Part shown: positions 1 through 5,421 of the stretch, one piece after another
Layout of the letters: the number at the start of each line of letters is the position of its first letter
Position numbering within the stretch: position 1 is the stretch's first letter
From: Anaerolineae bacterium
GTDB taxonomy: Bacteria > Chloroflexota > Anaerolineae > JAFGEY01
Reading direction: 5' to 3'
NCBI GenBank assembly: GCA_016929205.1
Contig: JAFGJF010000103.1
Coordinates: 1 to 5,421 of the forward strand
DNA: 5,421 bases
Position numbers and translations under genes: made by a program
Notes under the pieces: model-generated
What the model saw: only the letters and a program-made list of their open reading frames with translations
Database searches by the model: none
What the model was told of the DNA's origin: nothing

Positions 1-579
1 ATAAATCAACATTGTCTTGACATCAACGTCATAGAGCAACGTTTTCCGAGGCAGGTGCAACAACCGCCATACCAGGTACAGATCCCCGACCGCTCCACTG
101 GTGTTCATCATCAAAACGATCAATGCCAGCCAAACGATTACGGTGTTGGGCAATGCCAGCATAGGTATACATAAAAGTGTTAGAACAACCAATGGAGCCA
201 GGGCGGCCACAATGTTGTGGTCTCTTGTCTGCCACTGTCCAAATGCTGCTGCATATGCGGCAAACAGGTGGACGCTCACCCCAAACGTGACCCGGTAGCC
301 AAGCAGTCGATAGGCCAAACCATGCACCAGTTCGTGGATCACCATCGTGATCAGGACCGTCGCGACAACAAGAACCAACTGTACCAAACGATCGGTGTCA
401 CTGAACAGCCCGCCAAGTGACTGCCGTTGCAGTACTATGACCAGAAAAAGCAGCAGGGGCGTAATGCCGATCAACACGACGAACGCGGCAATTTGTAGGC
501 CCATTTTGGGATATTCAAACCGCATAGCCGGTTGGTAGCCCGGTGGTGGTTCTGGATACGGACGGACATCGTAACCCAT
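1..579 (-). CDS. Membrane zinc metalloprotease, DUF3267-like zincin (partial, 3' end off the window)
   Basis: This reading frame is open from the ATG at 579 to the left edge (193 codons, no stop), so the C-terminus is missing. The protein starts with a proline-rich cytosolic-type stretch (PYPEPPPGYQP), followed by hydrophobic segments at about residues 29-50, 66-85, 123-143 and 145-163. The second carries HELVHG (82-87), a classic HExxH zinc site inside a membrane helix. A later N-T-S-G-A-V-G-D (159-166) matches the NxxGSxGD-type motif that probably supplies the third ligand (D166), and the tail D-V-D-V-K...IY resembles the usual C-terminus of the DUF3267 'putative zincin peptidase' family. 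Family members are about 180-200 residues, so little is probably lost. The start lies 4 bases after the amidohydrolase stop with no good Shine-Dalgarno, which suggests translational coupling. A stop in the same frame upstream rules out an earlier start. The proteolytic substrate is unknown. Confidence 0.85.
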   Translation of the reverse strand, partial: MGYDVRPYPEPPPGYQPAMRFEYPKMGLQIAAFVVLIGITPLLLFLVIVLQRQSLGGLFSDTDRLVQLVLVVATVLITMVIHELVHGLAYRLLGYRVTFGVSVHLFAAYAAAFGQWQTRDHNIVAALAPLVVLTLLCIPMLALPNTVIVWLALIVLMMNTSGAVGDLYLVWRLLHLPRKTLLYDVDVKTMLIY

Positions 580-583
580 CTTA

Positions 584-1693
584 CTATGTTTGCTGTACCA
601 AGCTTCTCACCACCTGGGCGGCTTCGGTTTCGGCTGCTGGTTGTCCCGACATCGCTTCGGCAGTGGCCGCCAGGCGTTCACATTCCTCAATTGCTTTTTC
701 GATATCCAGCGCGCGTGGTTCGGCACCGGCCAACCGGCGCAGGTTTCCTCGGTAGATTCGGGTCAACACGTCGTTGGGCAGTGCCATACTCCGGATGAGG
801 CCATCCTCCGGTGGACCAAGCAGAAAATCGGCCTCCTCGGGAACGCGAAATTCATCCGCGCTCTCCAGCCAGTGGAAGACGAGGCCGGCGCGGAAACGTC
901 CTTGTTGTACGGTCAGCGTGCTAAACAGGTCGGTGCCGAACACGATGCGATCGGCGTATTTGATAAAAAAGGCCCTGCTGGCATCGGGATCGCGGGAGAG
1001 GTTGTAGAGCATTTCGATGCCGGGCGCAAGGTCAAAGTGGACGGTAGGGTGTGCGTCAAAGAAACGCCCGGCCCGTGCCAGGTCGGCGGAGAGAAAATAA
1101 AAGTGAGCGAGGGTGATGTTCAAGTGGGGGTGCCGGGCCAGCACCTCATCGACCTCGGCATAGAGCTGCTCTTTCTGCACGTCGCCTGGGCCGTATCCCC
1201 AGTGTCGTTCCTTTGCCCAACCGGGAATCCGATCGGGATCCCAAAATTCTTCCGGGTCATTAACGTGCCAGACGATCGGTAAGCCCACTTCCTCGACGTG
1301 GGCCCAGTAATCGGCAAAATAGGGATCGGTTACCGGAACGTCCATACGCTGCCTGGAAGTGGGCTTGCCCTCGATCATCTTGATCCCATCACATCCCATT
1401 TTCATAAAAGCATCGACCTGGTCGGTCAGCGAAGGTGCCTTGACGCGTCCGGCAGAGAGTTGTTCTGCGTGGTTCAGGCCAGCAAAAACGAAAAATGCTT
1501 TTGGGTGCCGGGCTTTCATATAGAGCGATTGTGCAAGTCCCGACCCTGTTTCGGGGTTCTGGATCGAGACCAATACCATCTTGTCAATGCCCGTGGCTTT
1601 GCGGATCGCCAACATGGCTGTTTCGTCGCTCATACTCCTCATATGGACATGGCCGTCCACAATGGGTTTTATTTTCGAGTTCCATTCGGTCAT
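584..1693 (-). CDS. Metal-dependent amidohydrolase (PF04909-like TIM barrel), substrate unknown
   Basis: The protein of 369 residues looks complete. It shows the landmarks of the amidohydrolase superfamily in order: DGHVH (13-17; metal ligands H15 and H17) at the end of strand 1, DGIKMIEGKP around 102-111 with a possible bridging K105, VWHVND with H143, TLAHF with H197, and FGTD with the catalytic-type D255. A late YRGNLRRL (314-321) matches the helix that usually closes the PF04909 barrel. The C-terminal 45 residues are Ala/Glu-rich and helical. Family members hydrolyse, decarboxylate or hydrate acids and lactones (ACMSD, PDC lactonase and 4-oxalomesaconate hydratase are relatives); I cannot choose a substrate. 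The start is firm because GGAGGAGG lies 10 bases upstream of the ATG. It is the third gene of the leftward operon, 42 bases after the cupin and 4 bases before the zincin. There is no signal peptide, so it is cytosolic. Confidence 0.85.
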   Translation of the reverse strand: MTEWNSKIKPIVDGHVHMRSMSDETAMLAIRKATGIDKMVLVSIQNPETGSGLAQSLYMKARHPKAFFVFAGLNHAEQLSAGRVKAPSLTDQVDAFMKMGCDGIKMIEGKPTSRQRMDVPVTDPYFADYWAHVEEVGLPIVWHVNDPEEFWDPDRIPGWAKERHWGYGPGDVQKEQLYAEVDEVLARHPHLNITLAHFYFLSADLARAGRFFDAHPTVHFDLAPGIEMLYNLSRDPDASRAFFIKYADRIVFGTDLFSTLTVQQGRFRAGLVFHWLESADEFRVPEEADFLLGPPEDGLIRSMALPNDVLTRIYRGNLRRLAGAEPRALDIEKAIEECERLAATAEAMSGQPAAETEAAQVVRSLVQQT

Positions 1694-1703
1694 GATCTTT
1701 TAT

Positions 1704-1711
1704 CCTCCTCC
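1704..1711 (-). promoter_or_regulatory. Strong Shine-Dalgarno of the amidohydrolase
   Basis: On the minus strand this reads GGAGGAGG, followed by 10 bases and then the ATG at 1693. It fixes the amidohydrolase start and indicates independent, efficient translation of this gene inside the operon. Confidence 0.8.
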
Positions 1712-1735
1712 AAGTGCGTCGATTTCACCGCTGCG

Positions 1736-2056
1736 CTACAGATATTCTTCTCTGACTGGAGAAAATACCTCTACGATGACTGAATCCTCAAGCGCCTCGG
1801 CGCTGTGCTCGGCATTGCCGGGAATGCACCAGCACTCTCCTGGCTCAACGACGGTGCGCTCCTGGCCCATCGTAAAGGCCACCTGCCCTTTGATCAGGTA
1901 GCCAGTCTGTTCGTGTGGATGGCTGTGATCGGGAATGACCGCGCCCTTGGCCAACCTGAATTCGCCGAGCAGCGTCTTTTCTCCGTGGACCAATGTTTTG
2001 AACATGATTCCCGGCAGCAGCTCTTTGTAACCATCGTGATCAACCTTGTAAAACAT
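1736..2056 (-). CDS. Small single-domain cupin, KdgF-like subgroup
   Basis: This is a one-domain cupin of 106 residues, a typical length. Cupin motif 1 is G-A-V-I-P-D-H-S-H-P-H-E-Q (38-50), giving likely metal ligands H44, H46 and Q50 (or E49). Motif 2 is PGECWCIPGNAEH (72-84), with H84 as the last ligand. The C-terminus EVFSPVREEYL resembles the ending of KdgF, the cupin that linearises unsaturated uronates; E96 sits where I recall KdgF having a catalytic Asp, so the activity is uncertain and a generic cupin is equally possible. A frame-compatible GTG at 2080 would overlap the GH20 stop by 4 bases and add eight residues. I prefer the ATG at 2056 because AAGGAGGG lies just upstream of it and the shorter form starts where cupins of this group start. 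It is the second gene of the operon, 20 bases after GH20, and cytosolic. Confidence 0.85.
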   Translation of the reverse strand: MFYKVDHDGYKELLPGIMFKTLVHGEKTLLGEFRLAKGAVIPDHSHPHEQTGYLIKGQVAFTMGQERTVVEPGECWCIPGNAEHSAEALEDSVIVEVFSPVREEYL

Positions 2057-2060
2057 ACAT

Positions 2061-2068
2061 CCCTCCTT
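2061..2068 (-). promoter_or_regulatory. Shine-Dalgarno that decides the cupin start
   Basis: The minus strand reads AAGGAGGG, then ATGT, then the ATG at 2056. The site lies inside the extended GTG-initiated frame, so it supports the downstream ATG rather than the GTG at 2080. Confidence 0.7.
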
Positions 2069-2076
2069 GGGATCAA

Positions 2077-3636
2077 TCACTTGGGATCCAGCTTGCGGAA
2101 ATGGATCCCGAGCCTGTCCAGGCGCGCCAACAAGGCCTCAAGTCGCTTCATAAAGTCCGAGAGGTCTCGCGCGTTCGCAGCAGACCATGCCACCTCGGCG
2201 AGCGCGCAAGCTCTGGGATAAACCATGTATTCGACCTGCTGTGAGGTCGGCATATATTCCGTCCACATATTGCCCTGGATGCCGATAATGTGCGTACCTT
2301 GTTCGGGCGACAACGTTTCCGGCACCGGCTCAAAGGCATAAACCTTTTCCAGCGGCACGAATCCTCCGATCGCAGGGGGCTCATTCTCTCGATCTGCTGA
2401 CTGGTAATAGTCGAAATAACAGTGGGTGTTGGGAGACATGACCACGTCGTGCCCGGCCAAAGCAGCGTCGATGCCACCTTGGCTGCCTCGCCAGCTCATC
2501 ACAACGGCATTGGGAGCCAGTCCACCCTCCAAGATCTCATCCCAGCCGATCAGTTGCCGATTTTGGGCGTTCAGAAATCCCTCGATGCGCTGGATGAAAT
2601 AACTTTGCAGTTCGTGTTCGTCCTTGAGACCCTCTTTTTGAATCCTCGCCTGGCACTTGGGGCATTGTTTCCAACGGTCTTTGGGGCACTCGTCTCCGCC
2701 GATGTGAATAAACTTGCTGGGAAAGAGATCGAGCACCTCGGTTAACACGTCTTCCAGGAAGGTAAAGACCTGGTCGTTACCGGCACAGAACACGTCTTCT
2801 GCGATTCCCCACCACGTCCGGACTTTGTACGGTCCTCCTGTGCAGCCGAGTTCGGGATAGCTGGTCAGCGCAGCCACGGCATGCCCCGGCATTTCGATCT
2901 CGGGGACGACGGTTACAAAGCGGTTCGCCGCATAGGCAACGATCTCTTTGATCTGTTCCTGAGTGTAGAATCCTTCGTAGGGTTTGCCATCCAACTTTTT
3001 CCGGTTTGCAGGAATCGGAGTCGCCTCACGCTTGGAACCAATCTGGACCAGTTTCGGATGCTTGTTCACTTGGATGCGCCAGCCCTGATCCTCGGTCAGA
3101 TGCCAGTGAAAGACGTTCATTTTGTGCATCGCCAGCAGATCGATGTAACGCTTGATGAATTCAACCGGGAACATGTGGCGACCGACGTCCAGATGCATGC
3201 CACGCCAGGCAAAACGAGGGCTATCTGTGATGGTGACCGCTGGCATAACCCATGCCACACCCGATACCGGTTTATCGCTCTCGATTTCGGGCGGCAAGAG
3301 CTGGCGGAGTGTTTGGACGCCGTAAAAGAGGCCGGCCGGTTTGGGCGCACGGACAACGACCGATTTGGGGGTGACGATCAGTTCATAGCCCTCATCCCCC
3401 AGTGAGGCATCGGCGCCCGACGTGGTCAACAGAATCGCATCTGATTCTATGTTGCCAGTTGTACACTCTTGTACAGGCAGGGAATAGCCCGTCGCAGCCT
3501 GCACGAGTTCGTGCAAGGCGTTGCCGACACCTGCGGCATCGCTTGAAACATAAATCGACGTTGTGTCTTGCAGGGAGAATGTGCCATCGGATGGCACGAC
3601 TCGATTTGGTTTTGGTATGACATTTATTTTGCTCAC
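2077..3636 (-). CDS. Glycoside hydrolase family 20 beta-N-acetylhexosaminidase, cytosolic
   Basis: This enzyme cleaves terminal non-reducing beta-linked GlcNAc or GalNAc by substrate-assisted catalysis through an oxazolinium intermediate. The 519 residues comprise an N-terminal GH20b-type alpha/beta domain (about 4-136; it ends near the FYGVQTLRQLLP stretch at 104-115) and the catalytic TIM barrel (about 140-490). Visible landmarks are FAWRGMHLD with substrate-binding R145, FHWHLTEDQGWR (176-187), PEIEMPGH with H252, HIGGDE with the catalytic pair D315-E316, GWDEIL (364-369), MSWRG (380-384), MWTE (457-460) and the final ALAEVAWS. All key residues are present. No signal peptide is seen, so it probably acts on imported oligosaccharides. 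Two GTG codons compete. AAAGGA leaves one base before the GTG at 3642 but seven before the GTG at 3636, so I take 3636. It is the first gene of the leftward operon, behind the promoter at 3703-3731. Exact substrate linkage is unknown. Confidence 0.95.
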   Translation of the reverse strand: MSKINVIPKPNRVVPSDGTFSLQDTTSIYVSSDAAGVGNALHELVQAATGYSLPVQECTTGNIESDAILLTTSGADASLGDEGYELIVTPKSVVVRAPKPAGLFYGVQTLRQLLPPEIESDKPVSGVAWVMPAVTITDSPRFAWRGMHLDVGRHMFPVEFIKRYIDLLAMHKMNVFHWHLTEDQGWRIQVNKHPKLVQIGSKREATPIPANRKKLDGKPYEGFYTQEQIKEIVAYAANRFVTVVPEIEMPGHAVAALTSYPELGCTGGPYKVRTWWGIAEDVFCAGNDQVFTFLEDVLTEVLDLFPSKFIHIGGDECPKDRWKQCPKCQARIQKEGLKDEHELQSYFIQRIEGFLNAQNRQLIGWDEILEGGLAPNAVVMSWRGSQGGIDAALAGHDVVMSPNTHCYFDYYQSADRENEPPAIGGFVPLEKVYAFEPVPETLSPEQGTHIIGIQGNMWTEYMPTSQQVEYMVYPRACALAEVAWSAANARDLSDFMKRLEALLARLDRLGIHFRKLDPK

Positions 3637-3643
3637 ACTCACG

Positions 3644-3649
3644 TCCTTT
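3644..3649 (-). promoter_or_regulatory. Shine-Dalgarno of the GH20 gene
   Basis: The minus strand reads AAAGGA. Its spacing is 1 base to the GTG at 3642 and 7 bases to the GTG at 3636, so it supports the second GTG as the start. Confidence 0.6.
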
Positions 3650-3684
3650 CTGGTAGAGGAAACGGCATAGTAGCAAAGCCCGGT

Positions 3685-3711
3685 GGGTAATTGGATACGT
3701 TCATTTTACCC
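3685..3711. repeat. Perfect 6-bp inverted repeat, possible operator
   Basis: GGGTAA (3685-3690) and TTACCC (3706-3711) form a perfect inverted repeat with a 15-base spacer, placing the half-site centres 21 bp apart (two helical turns). The right arm overlaps the leftward -10 box and the expected transcription start lies in the spacer, a typical place for a repressor. Arms this short can arise by chance and no regulator gene is in view. Confidence 0.3.
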
Positions 3712-3731
3712 GAACCTCCTGCCAAGTGCAA
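3703..3731 (-). promoter_or_regulatory. Sigma70-like promoter of the leftward GH20-cupin-amidohydrolase-zincin operon
   Basis: On the minus strand a -35 box TTGCAC (3731-3726) is followed by exactly 17 bases and a -10 box TAAAAT (3708-3703). Transcription would start near 3696, giving a leader of about 60 bases before the GTG at 3636. The -10 matches five of six consensus bases and the -35 three of six. Confidence 0.6.
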
Positions 3732-3754
3732 ATGCGGACGAGCTGCAAGCCTTT

Positions 3755-3783
3755 TTGCTTCCGGGCATGATTCATAGTAAAAT
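3755..3783 (+). promoter_or_regulatory. Sigma70-like promoter of the MFS-ASCH unit
   Basis: A -35 box TTGCTT (3755-3760) is followed by exactly 17 bases and a -10 box TAAAAT (3778-3783). The start site would fall near 3790, just ahead of the Shine-Dalgarno at 3799, so the leader is very short. The -10 matches five of six consensus bases and the -35 three of six. Confidence 0.6.
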
Positions 3784-3798
3784 GCACATCACTAAACC

Positions 3799-3804
3799 AA
3801 GGAG
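3799..3804 (+). promoter_or_regulatory. Shine-Dalgarno abutting the first ATG of the MFS gene
   Basis: AAGGAG touches the ATG at 3805 with no spacer, which is too close for normal initiation. It lies 9 bases before an in-frame TTG at 3814, favouring the TTG as the real start. Confidence 0.65.
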
Positions 3805-3813
3805 ATGCCTGAA

Positions 3814-5043
3814 TTGAAATCAGCACTGCGCACAGTTGTTCAACACCCGCTCATTTTACCGTTTTATCTGCCCTCGATCTTGCTTGCCATCTGCAATGGG
3901 ATGCTCGCTCCGGTGCTGCCGCTTTACGCCAAAGATCTCAAGATCTCTTACAGCCTGGTGGGCCTGGTGCTGGCTGGAGAAGGACTGGGCATGCTGGTCG
4001 GTGATGTCCCAGCCGGCATGTTGCTGCGACGGTTTGGGCAAAAGGGAACGATGTTGCTGGGCGTAGGGGGCACCGCACTTTCGACATTTGGCCTGTTTTG
4101 GGCCAGATCGACGCCTGAAGTGATCGCCTGCCGGCTTGTCGCCGGATTCTGTGGGGCGTTGTACTATATTGCCCGCCATGCCTACATCGCCAATGCCGTA
4201 ACCACTTCTGTCCGGGGAAGGGCGATTTCGCTGCTGGGCGGATTGTTTCGAGTCGGGCGGTTTATCGGTCCGGTGCTCGGGGGCACGATTGCGGCGACCT
4301 TTGGATTGCGCGCGACGTTCCTGGTTTATGGCGGGCTGGGCGCTGTTGTGGTGAGCACAATTGCCTTTTTCGTGCAAGGCAGCCGAACGGACCCCCGTCC
4401 GGCTGTCCGGCATCCCTCCGGCGGGCATTTTCTTGTCACGCTCAAAACACACTATCGCACGCTGGCTACGGCTGGAGCAGCACAGCTCTTTGCGCAAATG
4501 ATCCGCGCCGGGCGAATGGTCATTATCCCTCTGTATGCTGCCGACGTCATTGGTCTTGACGTTCAGGCCATCGGGTTTATCGTCAGTATGGCTTCGGCAG
4601 TTGACATGTTGTTCTTTTACCCCGCAGGGTGGATCATGGACCATCTGGGGCGCAAGTTTGCAATCGTGCCCAGTTTTGCCCTCCAGGCCCTGGGCATGTT
4701 CCTGGTGTCATTCACCGGCAGTTTCCCGGGCCTTTTGCTCGTCGCGATGTTGATCGGCTTCGCCAACGGGTTCAGCTCGGGCTCGATGATGACGTTGGGC
4801 GCCGATCTCGCACCCAAGACCGCGCGCGGCGAGTTTCTGGGCGTGTGGCGTTTTATCGGCGATGCCGGAAGCAGCGGCGCACCGCTCGTCGTTGGCGGCA
4901 TTGCCGATTGGCTTGTTCTGCCGACTGCTGCCTGGGTGATATCACTTTCCGGAATCGCAGCGGCAGCGATCTTTGGGTTTCTCGTTCCCGAAACGCTTGT
5001 AAAACCGCACCGTGCGGTGACACCCGCTTCGGGCGATGACTGA
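3814..5043 (+). CDS. Major facilitator superfamily transporter, 12 transmembrane helices
   Basis: The inner-membrane secondary transporter has 409 residues, the usual MFS length. Hydrophobic segments fill two six-helix halves separated by a hydrophilic loop (about 190-215, SRTDPRPAVRHPSG). Loop 2-3 has the motif A pattern GDVPAGMLLRRFGQKG (63-78), and its degenerate counterpart PAGWIMDHLGRK (270-281) sits in the second half. GRFIGPVLGG (148-157) resembles motif C of antiporters of the drug/H+ type. Charged residues within helices (R146, R149, R231, R234, D264) may couple protons or bind substrate. The substrate could be a sugar, a metabolite or a drug. Start: the Shine-Dalgarno abuts the ATG at 3805, so I use the TTG at 3814; the alternative adds three residues (M-P-E). 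It diverges from the GH20 operon and is followed closely by the ASCH gene, so shared regulation with the glycan genes is likely but not shown. Confidence 0.9.
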   Translation: MKSALRTVVQHPLILPFYLPSILLAICNGMLAPVLPLYAKDLKISYSLVGLVLAGEGLGMLVGDVPAGMLLRRFGQKGTMLLGVGGTALSTFGLFWARSTPEVIACRLVAGFCGALYYIARHAYIANAVTTSVRGRAISLLGGLFRVGRFIGPVLGGTIAATFGLRATFLVYGGLGAVVVSTIAFFVQGSRTDPRPAVRHPSGGHFLVTLKTHYRTLATAGAAQLFAQMIRAGRMVIIPLYAADVIGLDVQAIGFIVSMASAVDMLFFYPAGWIMDHLGRKFAIVPSFALQALGMFLVSFTGSFPGLLLVAMLIGFANGFSSGSMMTLGADLAPKTARGEFLGVWRFIGDAGSSGAPLVVGGIADWLVLPTAAWVISLSGIAAAAIFGFLVPETLVKPHRAVTPASGDD

Positions 5044-5083
5044 CCAGCGGCGCACTTGCGCGCTCCCTGGTCGAGACAGCAGA

Positions 5084-5404
5084 ATGCGAACGAAAACGCT
5101 GTGGATTCGAGATGAATACCTGGAATGGATCTTGAGCGGACAAAAAACGGTTGAGGTTCGCGTAGGGTACAGCAATATCACGCGTCTAGAGGTAGGGGAC
5201 CGGCTGCTGCTCAACGATCGATATCCTTTTGTCATCCAGCGCATCGGGCGGTACGCCGATTTTGAGGCCTTGCTGGCCCACGAACAGGCGGCAGCCATCG
5301 CCCCGGGCATCGCTCCTGTAGAGCTGTTGAGCGAGTTGCGTGCCATTTATCCGCCGGAAAAAGAAGCGCTGGGGGTTGTGGCGTTCGAGATCGCGCCAGT
5401 TTGA
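5084..5404 (+). CDS. ASCH-domain protein (PUA-like fold)
   Basis: The 106-residue protein consists of one ASCH domain. It has the signature TLWIRDEYLEWILSGQKTVE in which G19-Q20-K21-T22 and R26 match the G-x-K-T-x-x-x-R core, then EVGD (36-39), RYADFEALL (56-64) and IYPPEKEALGVVAFEI (88-103). ASCH proteins are small cytosolic PUA-fold proteins proposed to bind RNA; E. coli YqfB is an N4-acetylcytidine amidohydrolase of this fold. K21 is present, but the YqfB Thr at position 24 (from memory) is Glu here, so that activity should not be assumed. An ATG at 5036 would overlap the MFS stop by 8 bases and add 16 residues unlike the family. I prefer the ATG at 5084 because the conserved domain begins there, although neither start has a strong Shine-Dalgarno. 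It is probably cotranscribed with, and translationally coupled to, the MFS gene. Confidence 0.8.
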   Translation: MRTKTLWIRDEYLEWILSGQKTVEVRVGYSNITRLEVGDRLLLNDRYPFVIQRIGRYADFEALLAHEQAAAIAPGIAPVELLSELRAIYPPEKEALGVVAFEIAPV

Positions 5405-5421
5405 ACCATTTTGGCTCACGG

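Noticed and set aside
590..1282. Long plus-strand open frame of 230 codons opposite the amidohydrolase
   Set aside because: It lies antisense to a gene with clear family motifs, has no Shine-Dalgarno or recognisable domain, and has low-complexity composition typical of a shadow frame.
1298..1783. Plus-strand open frame of 161 codons spanning the amidohydrolase N-terminus and the gap to the cupin
   Set aside because: It runs antisense across two well-supported genes and has no family resemblance.
2077..2080. GTGA overlap of GH20 stop and an extended cupin GTG start
   Set aside because: Overlaps of this type are common in operons, but a strong Shine-Dalgarno lies inside the extended frame and serves the ATG at 2056 better.
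2881..3405. Plus-strand open frame of 174 codons opposite the GH20 gene
   Set aside because: It is fully embedded antisense in the GH20 catalytic domain, with no ribosome site and no recognised motif.
3639..3668. Nine-codon leader frame (MPFPLPERT) in the GH20 mRNA, ending over the GH20 start codon
   Set aside because: No Shine-Dalgarno precedes its ATG, it carries no run of regulatory codons, and such a short frame is expected by chance.
3747..3760. Short hairpin AAGC-CTTTTT-GCTT next to the MFS -35 box
   Set aside because: The stem has only four pairs and no following T-run on the relevant side, so it is too weak to be a terminator or an operator on its own.
3856..4644. Minus-strand open frame of 262 codons opposite the MFS gene
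   Set aside because: It is rich in Arg, His, Gln and Pro with no hydrophobic core, the typical product of reading a membrane-protein gene backwards; no initiation signal was seen.
5405..5421. Tail after the ASCH stop, examined for a terminator
   Set aside because: Seventeen bases with no inverted repeat or T-run; any terminator would lie beyond the window.

Overview
The window looks like ordinary bacterial chromosome, densely packed with metabolic genes and showing no mobile element, CRISPR array, rRNA or tRNA. Shine-Dalgarno sites are canonical and GC content is moderate to slightly high. A cytosolic-type GH20 hexosaminidase, a small cupin, a PF04909-type amidohydrolase, a DUF3267-type membrane zincin and an ASCH protein together would fit Chloroflexota (Anaerolineae-like) or a related environmental lineage. 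That placement is an impression from protein style, not a computed result.

Layout: two transcription units diverge from a short control region at about 3643-3804. The leftward unit (minus strand) reads, in transcription order: GH20 beta-N-acetylhexosaminidase (3636-2077), cupin (2056-1736), metal-dependent amidohydrolase (1693-584), and a membrane zinc metalloprotease that begins at 579 and runs off the left edge. Gaps of 20, 42 and 4 bases and no visible internal terminator argue for one operon. The rightward unit (plus strand) is a 12-helix MFS transporter (3814-5043) followed closely by an ASCH-domain protein (5084-5404). The last 17 bases hold nothing recognisable.

Control region: each direction has a sigma70-like promoter with exactly 17 bases between the boxes. 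Both -10 boxes are TAAAAT inside the same extended sequence GTAAAATGNAC. A perfect inverted repeat, GGGTAA/TTACCC, overlaps the leftward -10 box and is a possible operator.

Functional reading (inference): the GH20 enzyme has no signal peptide, so it would release terminal GlcNAc or GalNAc from small oligosaccharides already inside the cell. The cupin resembles the subgroup that includes the uronate-linearising enzyme KdgF, and the amidohydrolase could act on a sugar- or acid-derived intermediate. Together they could be a small catabolic module for amino-sugar-containing (perhaps uronate-containing) glycans, with the MFS protein moving a substrate or product. No substrate can be assigned from sequence alone. 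I see no convincing new molecular system; the most useful observations are the unannotated edge zincin, the matched divergent promoters, the unusual gene grouping and several start-site revisions.
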